Below, one piece after another: positions 44,657-51,361 of a stretch of 57,984 nt of DNA. Where the stretch lies: positions 1-57,984 of the forward strand of contig CANHDG010000002.1 in the NCBI GenBank assembly GCA_947459365.1, given 5' to 3'. Position 1 is the stretch's first letter, and each line of letters opens with the position of its first letter. The notes under the pieces are model-generated. The model saw only the letters and a program-made list of their open reading frames with translations, ran no database searches and was not told the DNA's origin. The translations under genes and the position numbers were made by a program. This stretch comes from Saprospirales bacterium. Its GTDB lineage: Bacteria > Bacteroidota > Bacteroidia > Chitinophagales > Saprospiraceae.

Positions 44657-44683
44657 CAACTTCTAATCCAAATCAATAACCAC

Positions 44684-45580
44684 TTAAAAATCCATTAATA
44701 CCGGCCTACTATCCATTCCCCTCTGTACAATCCCCATTACCCGGGTCCGCTCCTCGCCCTCTAATATCAATCGAGGCGCCCGAACATGTTCCGAACCTAA
44801 GCCATTCATCTGCTCTGCCAGCTTAATGTACTGAACTAATTTTGGGTGAATATCTAATTCCAACAGAGGCAAAAACCAACGGTAAATGGTTAATGCCTCA
44901 TCGATTCGACCAGCTTTAATCAATCGATATATAGCAACCGTCTCTCTCGGGAAAGCACAAACTAAGCCTGCTACCCAACCATCAGCACCCATTACCAACT
45001 CCTCCATTGCTAACGTATCTACTCCACAAAGAATTTTAAATCGATCGCCAAAATGATTTTTCATCCTAGTCACGTTGGAAATATCACGGGTGCTTTCCTT
45101 GACGGCCACTATTGTTGGCCAATCAGCCATCGCCTCAAACATCGCAAGACTTACCTCTATTTTGTAATCAACCGGATTATTATAGATCATAATTGGTAAA
45201 TCCGTAGACTCTGCCACCGCTTTAAAAAAAGATAGCGTCTCGCGATCATCACTGCGATACCGCATTGGTGGCAACAACATAAAGCCAGATGCACCAGCTT
45301 CCGCACCAGCCTTTGCCAAAGCAACCGCCTGCCGAGTGGAACCTTCCGCAATGTTCATTACAACAGGAACTCGGCCTGAAACTCGATCACAAGCAAACCG
45401 AACTAAATCCAGCTTTTCCGAGTTCTCTAACGTGCTGGCCTCCCCCAAAGACCCCCCTAGAATGACCCCATCTGCCCCAGCAGAAAGCTGAGCATCTAAA
45501 TTCAAACCAAAAAGAGCAAAATCCAATTGATCATCGGCCGTAAACTTTGTAGTCAGGGCCGGATATACACCTTGCATCAT
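44684..45580 (-). CDS. DapA/NAL-superfamily lyase, not a true DapA
   Basis: A 298-residue TIM-barrel enzyme of the dihydrodipicolinate synthase/N-acetylneuraminate lyase superfamily. The Schiff-base lysine is K161 in IVAVKESTRD and the tyrosine is Y133 in MIYNNPVDY. The usual Thr-Thr pair of DapA (GTTGES) reads GSLGEA (S44, L45), which argues against lysine biosynthesis and for a keto-acid aldolase or a pyrroline-carboxylate deaminase-type role. It sits 6 bases downstream of fadD and 27 bases before the mnmE ATG, with no other catabolic gene to define the substrate. Confidence 0.82.
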   Translation of the reverse strand: MMQGVYPALTTKFTADDQLDFALFGLNLDAQLSAGADGVILGGSLGEASTLENSEKLDLVRFACDRVSGRVPVVMNIAEGSTRQAVALAKAGAEAGASGFMLLPPMRYRSDDRETLSFFKAVAESTDLPIMIYNNPVDYKIEVSLAMFEAMADWPTIVAVKESTRDISNVTRMKNHFGDRFKILCGVDTLAMEELVMGADGWVAGLVCAFPRETVAIYRLIKAGRIDEALTIYRWFLPLLELDIHPKLVQYIKLAEQMNGLGSEHVRAPRLILEGEERTRVMGIVQRGMDSRPVLMDF

Positions 45581-45586
45581 AGCTAA

Positions 45587-47239
45587 TTATTGATCACGCA
45601 ATTCCCTGCGCAGGATTTTTCCAACATTCGTTTTAGGAAGCTCCGACTTGAATACCACATGCTTTGGAACCTTGTAGCCCGTTAGATTGGCTCTACAATG
45701 CGCCAAAACTTCTTCCTCCGTCAGGCTGGAATCTTTTTTTACGATAAACACCTTGACAACCTCGCCTGACTTTTCATCCGGAACACCCACCGCTGCTGCC
45801 TCCAAAATTTTGGGATGCATAGCAAGCACGTCCTCCACCTCATTAGGATATACATTAAACCCTGAAACCAATATCATATCCTTTTTACGATCCACAATCT
45901 GGAAAAATCCATCTACATGCATAAACCCTAAATCACCCGTACACAACCACCCATCCTTGATAGTATTGGCAGTCTCCTCCGGCCGTTGCCAATATCCCTT
46001 CATAATCTGTGGCCCCTTTGCCTGAATCTCTCCAACCTCTCCAGCTGCCAAAACTTGACCATTATCATCCACTATACGAACATCAGTGGAGGGCGCAGGA
46101 ACCCCAATACTGCCTAACCGAGCAGGTTCATTAACAGGATTACAGGTAATCACAGGACTAGACTCGGTCATGCCAAAGCCTTCGGTCAACTGTACGCCTG
46201 TGGTCTGCTGCCATTTCTCCGCTACCGCCCTCTGAACCGCCATACCTCCACCGCAGGCAATTTGTAAAGCGCTAAAATCCAACTTACCAAATTCCGGGTT
46301 ATTCAACAAGGCATTGAACAACGTATTAATTCCAGTTACCACCGTAGGTTTATAAGTACGCCATTCTTTAATAAGGGCCGGTAAATCACGAGCATTCACG
46401 ATTAGCACGTTACTTCCCCCCACACTCATTATAGCTAGGCAATTAACCGTGAAAGCAAAAATATGATACAAGGGAAGTGGACATAAAGCAACCTCCTCTG
46501 CCGCTTGCAGCTTGGGGGACATTATCCCTCGAATCTGCTGCATATTTGCCACCAAATTTCGATTGGTTAACATCGCACCTTTGGAAATCCCAGTTGTTCC
46601 CCCTGTATATTGCAGGATAATTGTATCGTCACCACTTCCCTCCGAACGCTTAAGAGTGAATTTTTTACCCTGACGAAGCGCTTCCGTAAAGGAGACCGTG
46701 TTGGCCAAATGGTGCTTCGGCACCATTTTCTTCACCTTTCGAACAACAAAATTTACGATTTTACCTTTGAAGCCCAGCAGCTCACCAATACTCGTCAATA
46801 ATATAGTCTTGATCGATGTATCACCAAGTATTTGCTCCAAATTGGCTGCAAAATTTTCTGCAATCAAAATAGCTTTGGCTCCAGAATCTACAAATTGATG
46901 CCGCATTTCCCGTGGGGTATACAACGGATTCGTATTCACAATAATCAGACCCGCCTTGAGCGCTCCAAACAAAGCAATCGGATACTGAATCATATTCGGC
47001 ATCATCAAGGCAATACGATCACCAGGGTTCAATCCTCGACTTTGTAAATAAGCTCCGAAGTCATTGGACAACTCGTCTACCTGCCGGAAGGTCAACATTT
47101 TACCCATAAAATAAAAAGCCGGCAGATCCGCATATTTTTGAAACGTCTCGTCCAACATTGCTATCAATGATGGGTAAGCATCTGGATCAATATTGGCAGG
47201 AACTCCTTTGGGATAATTATTAAGCCATGGTTTCTCCAT
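45587..47239 (-). CDS. fadD: Long-chain fatty acid-CoA ligase
   Basis: Activates fatty acids to acyl-CoA via an acyl-adenylate. The 550-residue protein carries the AMP-binding P-loop LQYTGGTTGISKGAMLTNRN, the TEGFGMTESSPV motif, GYWQRPEETANTI with DGWLCTGDLG, and the C-terminal lysine in KTNVGKILRREL. Length and motif spacing agree with FadD. First gene of a minus-strand unit; a weak -7 box (CACATTTG, minus strand, 47326-47333) lies about 87 bases upstream of its ATG. Confidence 0.92.
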   Translation of the reverse strand: MEKPWLNNYPKGVPANIDPDAYPSLIAMLDETFQKYADLPAFYFMGKMLTFRQVDELSNDFGAYLQSRGLNPGDRIALMMPNMIQYPIALFGALKAGLIIVNTNPLYTPREMRHQFVDSGAKAILIAENFAANLEQILGDTSIKTILLTSIGELLGFKGKIVNFVVRKVKKMVPKHHLANTVSFTEALRQGKKFTLKRSEGSGDDTIILQYTGGTTGISKGAMLTNRNLVANMQQIRGIMSPKLQAAEEVALCPLPLYHIFAFTVNCLAIMSVGGSNVLIVNARDLPALIKEWRTYKPTVVTGINTLFNALLNNPEFGKLDFSALQIACGGGMAVQRAVAEKWQQTTGVQLTEGFGMTESSPVITCNPVNEPARLGSIGVPAPSTDVRIVDDNGQVLAAGEVGEIQAKGPQIMKGYWQRPEETANTIKDGWLCTGDLGFMHVDGFFQIVDRKKDMILVSGFNVYPNEVEDVLAMHPKILEAAAVGVPDEKSGEVVKVFIVKKDSSLTEEEVLAHCRANLTGYKVPKHVVFKSELPKTNVGKILRRELRDQ

Positions 47240-47622
47240 AAGAATGACAATTAATCGTCGAACACTTCGACGTCTAGTTGAACTGTTTAATTATATAAGG
47301 AACACCCAGTCTGTCTCCACTGCACCAAATGTGATTATAAACCATCAATGCCCAAGAGTAACAAAACCGAATTCGCAGCAAGTTTAAAACGAATTTTACG
47401 AAAGCCCGCATTCAACCCCGTATTTTTTGTGAAAATCACTTGATATGGGATTTTCCGAAGCAGCACAACAGCCCCAAAAAATCATAACAGGTCTTCTCCA
47501 ATTTTTTTTTTGAATTCCCCACAACTTAGGCACAATATTTGTCGTACTCGCCACACTCAACCATTTTATAACCAAGTCTTTTACAATTAGACAGACACTG
47601 AAAGGGCTAAAAAACCCTCTTT

Positions 47623-47662
47623 ATACTGGTCATTTACACCCGTAAACCAGTATTTCGGGTGC
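47623..47662 (+). ncRNA. Possible pseudoknot-forming element
   Basis: Arms 47623-47629 and 47647-47653 pair (7 bp). Inside, 47633-47637 pairs with 47642-47646 leaving an ACCC loop, and that loop (47637-47642, CACCCG) is complementary to 47656-47661 (CGGGTG) downstream. The interlocked pairing is pseudoknot-like. Function unknown; it could be part of an RNA leader or a DNA-binding site. Confidence 0.35.
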
Positions 47663-47682
47663 TTATTTTGCTTGTTTCGTCT

Positions 47683-47706
47683 TTTGTACCCCATTTTTGG
47701 TACAAA
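47683..47706. repeat. 8-bp perfect inverted repeat
   Basis: TTTGTACC (47683-47690) and GGTACAAA (47699-47706) with an 8-base spacer. It overlaps the possible -33 of the esterase promoter, so it may be an operator. Confidence 0.4.
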
Positions 47707-47731
47707 TAACCAATCAAACGCCTTATTTTTG
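47697..47731 (+). promoter_or_regulatory. Candidate promoter of the secreted esterase
   Basis: TTG at 47697-47699, a 24-base spacer and TATTTTTG at 47724-47731 (exact -7 match). It predicts a leader of about 170 bases. Confidence 0.4.
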
Positions 47732-47907
47732 TCATTCTTTCCGCAGCATTTAAAGGTCAATTCTGCTGCTCTTATAATCCTACTTACGCATTCTACAGTC
47801 TCAATCTACCTTATTAAAGGTTTTTTAAATCTAAAACAAGGTAAAATATTCGAACTAACAGCTTGGTCATCACCCCCGTTTAGGTGGGCCTTAAACCGTC
47901 TCAAGGA

Positions 47908-49398
47908 ATGAAACATATAAGCCATTCGCACGCTTCGAGCGGGTATGTTTTTCAATCCTACCAGCTAATCAATCGCTTGCAATCGTTCCTAACGCTTGCA
48001 TTCCTTGTTGTTGGCTTCCATACGGTAAGCGCCCAGCTAACGATCAAGGTCACCGCGGTTCCTGCCAATACTCCTGCAGGAGCAAGTATCTTTCTGACAG
48101 GCCCCTTTAACGGGTGGAATATGGCCGACCCCCTAAGAAAGCTTACACCGGTTGGAAATGGCGTCTACATGATCACGTTCAACCCAACTCCCGGGGTCCT
48201 AGAATACAAGTTCTCCCGTGGAAGCCTAGCCTCTCTCGAAGGCAATATCAACGGCGCTCCCCAACCTAATCATCTCATTTTTTACAATGGGCAACCTAAA
48301 ACCGTGGAAGTGGTCATTCTTTCATGGCCAGATCTGTTAAACGGTGGTGGAACAATTACCCCTACCGAAGGAACCGTCTCCATTGTCAGTAGCAACTACT
48401 TTATTCCAGAACTATCTAGAACTAGAAGAATTTGGATTTACCTCCCGCCAAGCTATGGCATAAATCCAGGTAGACGCTACCCAGTACTATACATGCAAGA
48501 TGGCCAAAACCTGTTTGACCCCAACGCAATTGATACTGGAGACTGGATGATCGATGAATCCATGGATGAAATGGCGCAAGACGGAATAGGAGAGTGCATC
48601 ATTGTCGGAATCGACCACGGTGGTGTACATAGAATAAATGAATACGCCCCTTGGATCAATCCAATATACGGAGGCGGAGAAGGTATAAGCTACATCAACT
48701 TCATAGTGAACACCCTCAAACCCTACATCGATAACAACTACTTGACCGTACCCGGTAGAGAACATACCGGTATTATGGGAAGTGCCATGGGCGGACTTAT
48801 TTCAATGTATGCCCTCATTGAACATCAACACATCTTTTCAAAAGCGGGGGTTTTCTCTCCTTCCTTCTGGTTCAACGGCTTCAAAACGGTTGAACACATT
48901 CTCAGCAAAGGCAAACTAACTGACGTCCGCGTTTACTTCCTAGCAGGTGGTCAAGAACCTCCTTATATCGCCAATGATATGGAGGCTGCAGTAGAAGCAA
49001 TGCTCGCCGCAGGATTCTCTCTAAACGAAATAAATGTCCAAACACCTAGCAATGGACAAGCATCTGAATGGTTTTGGGCACAAGAATTCCCAGCTGCCTA
49101 TCAGTGGCTATTCGGTGGCCTCCAACCAGTAGTGTCCAACTTAGATTTACCTGAAGAGGAAAAGATAAACCTACGTGCTTATCCAAACCCAACCACAGAC
49201 TGGATTCGTTTGCTAGGCACTGACCCAACGGAGCGCTACCAGGTCGAAATATCCGATCTACGAGGAAATACCTGCTTTGTAGGCTCTTACCTAGGGGAGG
49301 AACCCATCTGGACGGGGAATTGGAATGCAGGCATTTACCTCGTCCAATTAATAAGTCAAAACGGAATACGCCATACCACCAAGCTAATTCACCTCTAG
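47908..49398 (+). CDS. Secreted esterase with N-terminal beta-sandwich module and T9SS sorting signal
   Basis: A 496-residue extracellular protein. A long signal region ends at TVSAQ (cleavage near 42). An immunoglobulin-like/CBM48-type module spans about 45-140 (IFLTGPFNGW ... GVLEYKFSRGS). An alpha/beta-hydrolase domain of the Esterase D/Fes type spans about 158-400, with VLYMQDGQNLFD and the nucleophile Ser292 in GIMGSAMGGLISM. A T9SS type A sorting domain (AYPNPTTDWIRL ... AGIYLVQLISQNG ... TKLIHL) ends the protein. The likely substrate is an ester on a carbohydrate, or a siderophore-like ester. The ATG at 47908 with AAGGA just upstream is preferred to a GTG eight codons earlier. Confidence 0.87.
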   Translation: MKHISHSHASSGYVFQSYQLINRLQSFLTLAFLVVGFHTVSAQLTIKVTAVPANTPAGASIFLTGPFNGWNMADPLRKLTPVGNGVYMITFNPTPGVLEYKFSRGSLASLEGNINGAPQPNHLIFYNGQPKTVEVVILSWPDLLNGGGTITPTEGTVSIVSSNYFIPELSRTRRIWIYLPPSYGINPGRRYPVLYMQDGQNLFDPNAIDTGDWMIDESMDEMAQDGIGECIIVGIDHGGVHRINEYAPWINPIYGGGEGISYINFIVNTLKPYIDNNYLTVPGREHTGIMGSAMGGLISMYALIEHQHIFSKAGVFSPSFWFNGFKTVEHILSKGKLTDVRVYFLAGGQEPPYIANDMEAAVEAMLAAGFSLNEINVQTPSNGQASEWFWAQEFPAAYQWLFGGLQPVVSNLDLPEEEKINLRAYPNPTTDWIRLLGTDPTERYQVEISDLRGNTCFVGSYLGEEPIWTGNWNAGIYLVQLISQNGIRHTTKLIHL

Positions 49399-49464
49399 AC
49401 GACGACGTTCCTACCCTGCCAAAGAAATAATTCGAAATAAACCAAATAAGTTAAGTTGAGGATC

Positions 49465-49497
49465 AAAGCCGTTCTAATTAATTAGGACGGCTTTTTT
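49465..49497. terminator. Bidirectional terminator
   Basis: A hairpin with arms AAGCCG... and ...CGGCTT (49466-49478 with 49481-49493) and a T-run on the plus strand lies after the esterase stop. The stop codon of the opposite gene (49482-49484) lies inside the stem. Confidence 0.85.
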
Positions 49498-49952
49498 GTT
49501 GTCTTTAATACTCCATGAAAGCGAAGTAAATGGTTCTCAACCTGCTCGTTGTACAAACACAACACTAATGCATTTCGCATCCTAGAATCCGTATGGAACA
49601 ATATTTTAATGGGATTATGAACATAACCCCGCTCCGGAAATAGCTGTAACTGAGGTGTCCGCTGCCTCCGAAAAAGCTTCAATGCTTCTGCGTCCAACGG
49701 TATCGGAACATCCTCGTATCCGTGCTCCCTCAAAAAAGAAACTACCATCTCATAAGAGGTTGACAACCGACCTCCTGCAAAAACAGTCCGATACTCCCAT
49801 CCATCACTCTTTCCACCCAAATACTCTACACCCGCAGCAGGGAACGCACTGCGAATTGGAACCAGCGGCTCTGATTCAAGTTCGGGGCCTACAGAAATAC
49901 TTGTCGCAGGCACCTCGATAATAAATCCAAATTCGTCGTATTCGATAGACAT
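49482..49952 (-). CDS. Hypothetical 156-residue protein
   Basis: A soluble protein that I cannot assign. It starts MSIEYDEFGFIIEVP and contains a run rich in Pro/Glu/Ser (about 15-45), a helical segment (TSYEMVVSFLREHGYEDVPIP) and a basic tail with FRRQRTPQLQLFPERGYVHNPI and QVENHLLRFHGVLK. The start was set at the ATG at 49952 because a -7 box lies at 49970-49977, inside the longer frame. Its 3' end runs into the terminator it shares with the esterase gene. Confidence 0.65.
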   Translation of the reverse strand: MSIEYDEFGFIIEVPATSISVGPELESEPLVPIRSAFPAAGVEYLGGKSDGWEYRTVFAGGRLSTSYEMVVSFLREHGYEDVPIPLDAEALKLFRRQRTPQLQLFPERGYVHNPIKILFHTDSRMRNALVLCLYNEQVENHLLRFHGVLKTTKKPS

Positions 49953-49969
49953 AAAACTTAATACGCCCG

Positions 49970-49977
49970 CAAATTTA
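49970..49977 (-). promoter_or_regulatory. -7 box of the 156-residue protein gene
   Basis: TAAATTTG on the minus strand, exact TAnnTTTG, 17 bases upstream of the ATG at 49952. Confidence 0.6.
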
Positions 49978-50119
49978 CAATTTCTCCCCTGCACGCTTCA
50001 TTAAAAACAACACTGTGCAATTTTTTATTGAATAACTCATTCTAACATTGAACAAAGCGCTAACTTTATAAGTTCAAACCCAGATAGTATTCCATACATT
50101 TTCAATTCTTAATCAAATA

Positions 50120-50506
50120 ATGGTAACAAGTACAACCAACGGCATCACGGTAAGCGTCGAATCGCAGTACCTGCCTGAACACTCTAACCCACGTGCAAGA
50201 AAATATATTTTTGGTTATCATATTTCAATTGAAAATGGATCCCCAAGTACAATTCAACTCCTTCGAAGAAAATGGTACATCACAGATGGCACCGGCACAA
50301 TGAGAGAAGTAGAGGGAGATGGGGTAGTAGGAAGGCAACCCATCATCGCCCCTGGAGACAGCCACGAATACTTGTCATTTTGTAACCTTCCAACTGAAGT
50401 GGGAAAAATGAGCGGCTATTACACGATGATTCGAACTTCTGATGGCACGGAACTGGTCGTTGAAATACCCGAATTCCAAATGTTTACCCCTTCCTTATTT
50501 AACTGA
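50120..50506 (+). CDS. apaG: ApaG domain protein
   Basis: A 128-residue fibronectin-type-III-like protein of the ApaG family, associated with cobalt/magnesium resistance and diadenosine-tetraphosphate phenotypes in other bacteria. It shows SRNPRARK-like SNPRARKYIFGYHISIENGS, LLRRKWYITDGTG, VEGDGVVGRQPIIAPG and SGYYTMIRTSDG, the complete family pattern at normal length. A TAACTTTA box (50061-50068) may be its -7 element. No apaH or ksgA partner is adjacent. Confidence 0.93.
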   Translation: MVTSTTNGITVSVESQYLPEHSNPRARKYIFGYHISIENGSPSTIQLLRRKWYITDGTGTMREVEGDGVVGRQPIIAPGDSHEYLSFCNLPTEVGKMSGYYTMIRTSDGTELVVEIPEFQMFTPSLFN

Positions 50507-50693
50507 TATTTTCTGTAAACTTGGCATCTAATATAGTCTGTCACTATCTACCAAGCTAAGATGAAATACCCTTATGCTTTGTACTGTGCCAGAAATGAAC
50601 TTAAAGAAGCATAGACATACCTTCAAGGCAACTTACCTAGGGCTGCCGTTATTAAGCAAAGCTACCCACCTAAAGTTAGCTTCCCAACCTTTA

Positions 50694-51026
50694 CTAACAG
50701 CAAGAAAAATCAGGCTTTGTAGTATCGAAAAAAATATCCATCATCTGCTCAAATCGCTTGAACGCCTCCCAGTTAATACAATAACAAGACCGGGCTCCGT
50801 CAACCGTCCCTTTGATTAGCCCAGCTTGAAGCAACTCTCGCAAATGCTGCGAAACAGTACTCTGAGCTAAAGGCAATACCTCCACAATTTCACCACAAAT
50901 ACAGGACTGCCTTTTTGCCAACTCCTTCAGTATTACAATTCGTGCAGGGTGTGCCAACGCCTTAGCAAAATCAGCCATCTGCCGGTCCTCAAGAGTGAAT
51001 TGATCACGCTTATTCGTTACTGCCAT
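50694..51026 (-). CDS. ArsR-family winged-helix regulator with three cysteine pairs
   Basis: A 110-residue dimeric DNA-binding repressor. The winged helix is clear: ALAHPARIVILKELAKRQ, then LPLAQSTVSQHLRELLQAGLI as recognition helix, then the wing. Cysteines occur as three pairs: C42/C44 at the ArsR metal-site position (SCICGEIV), C81/C83 (SCYCINW) and C109/C110 (FSCC at the C-terminus). This suggests sensing of a soft metal/metalloid or a thiol-redox signal. The regulated genes are not obvious: apaG is convergent, and the pyrophosphatase gene lies upstream on the same strand. Confidence 0.9.
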   Translation of the reverse strand: MAVTNKRDQFTLEDRQMADFAKALAHPARIVILKELAKRQSCICGEIVEVLPLAQSTVSQHLRELLQAGLIKGTVDGARSCYCINWEAFKRFEQMMDIFFDTTKPDFSCC

Positions 51027-51361
51027 AATGATATTTTTATTTGGAAGGCATGGCCACTCTCCTGAAATGAATTAACCTTGGAGTCATTTCCACACAAACA
51101 GAAAGAGAGAAATCATCCATCGCCTCCAAAATACCCAAAAAAACGATCTAAAAAAAATGCCGCCGGAACACTTACGTGACCGACGGCTAAACCCCAAAAA
51201 ACCAAATGAAAACTTCTTTATCAAAACTCAACCATTATAAGCTGAGGCGATCTATCAAAATTGTAACGCAAAGATAAAGGCGTCATCAAACTATTGCAAA
51301 TTTTTTTATATTTTTTTAGTAAATAAAAAATACTCGCAAGACACTTTACGTAAGGACAACA
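51027..51361. other. Intergenic region between hppA and the ArsR gene
   Basis: 335 bases, AT-rich at 51290-51345, holding the hppA terminator (51151-51187) and presumably the ArsR promoter. No gene is visible. Confidence 0.6.
51151..51187 (-). terminator. Terminator of hppA
   Basis: On the minus strand an 8-bp stem with one mismatch (51180-51187 with 51159-51166) is followed by a T-run at 51151-51157. It lies about 175 bases past the hppA stop. Confidence 0.75.

Larger units (their letters stand above)
47240..47907. other. Structured intergenic region between divergent fadD and esterase genes
   Basis: 668 bases without a gene. The left half holds the likely fadD leader and promoter. The right half holds closely spaced inverted repeats: a small AAAGGG/CCCTCTTT element at about 47600-47622, an interlocked hairpin at 47623-47662, and an 8-bp inverted repeat at 47683-47706. 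A candidate esterase promoter follows. A further small hairpin (47878-47896) sits just before the esterase start. Confidence 0.6.

Noticed and set aside
44684-45580. Calling the DapA-family gene dapA
   Set aside because: The Thr-Thr pair of the proton relay is Ser-Leu, so a lysine-biosynthesis assignment is unsafe.
50574-50819. 81-codon frame overlapping the ArsR gene (+)
   Set aside because: Mostly antisense to ArsR and lacking family signals.
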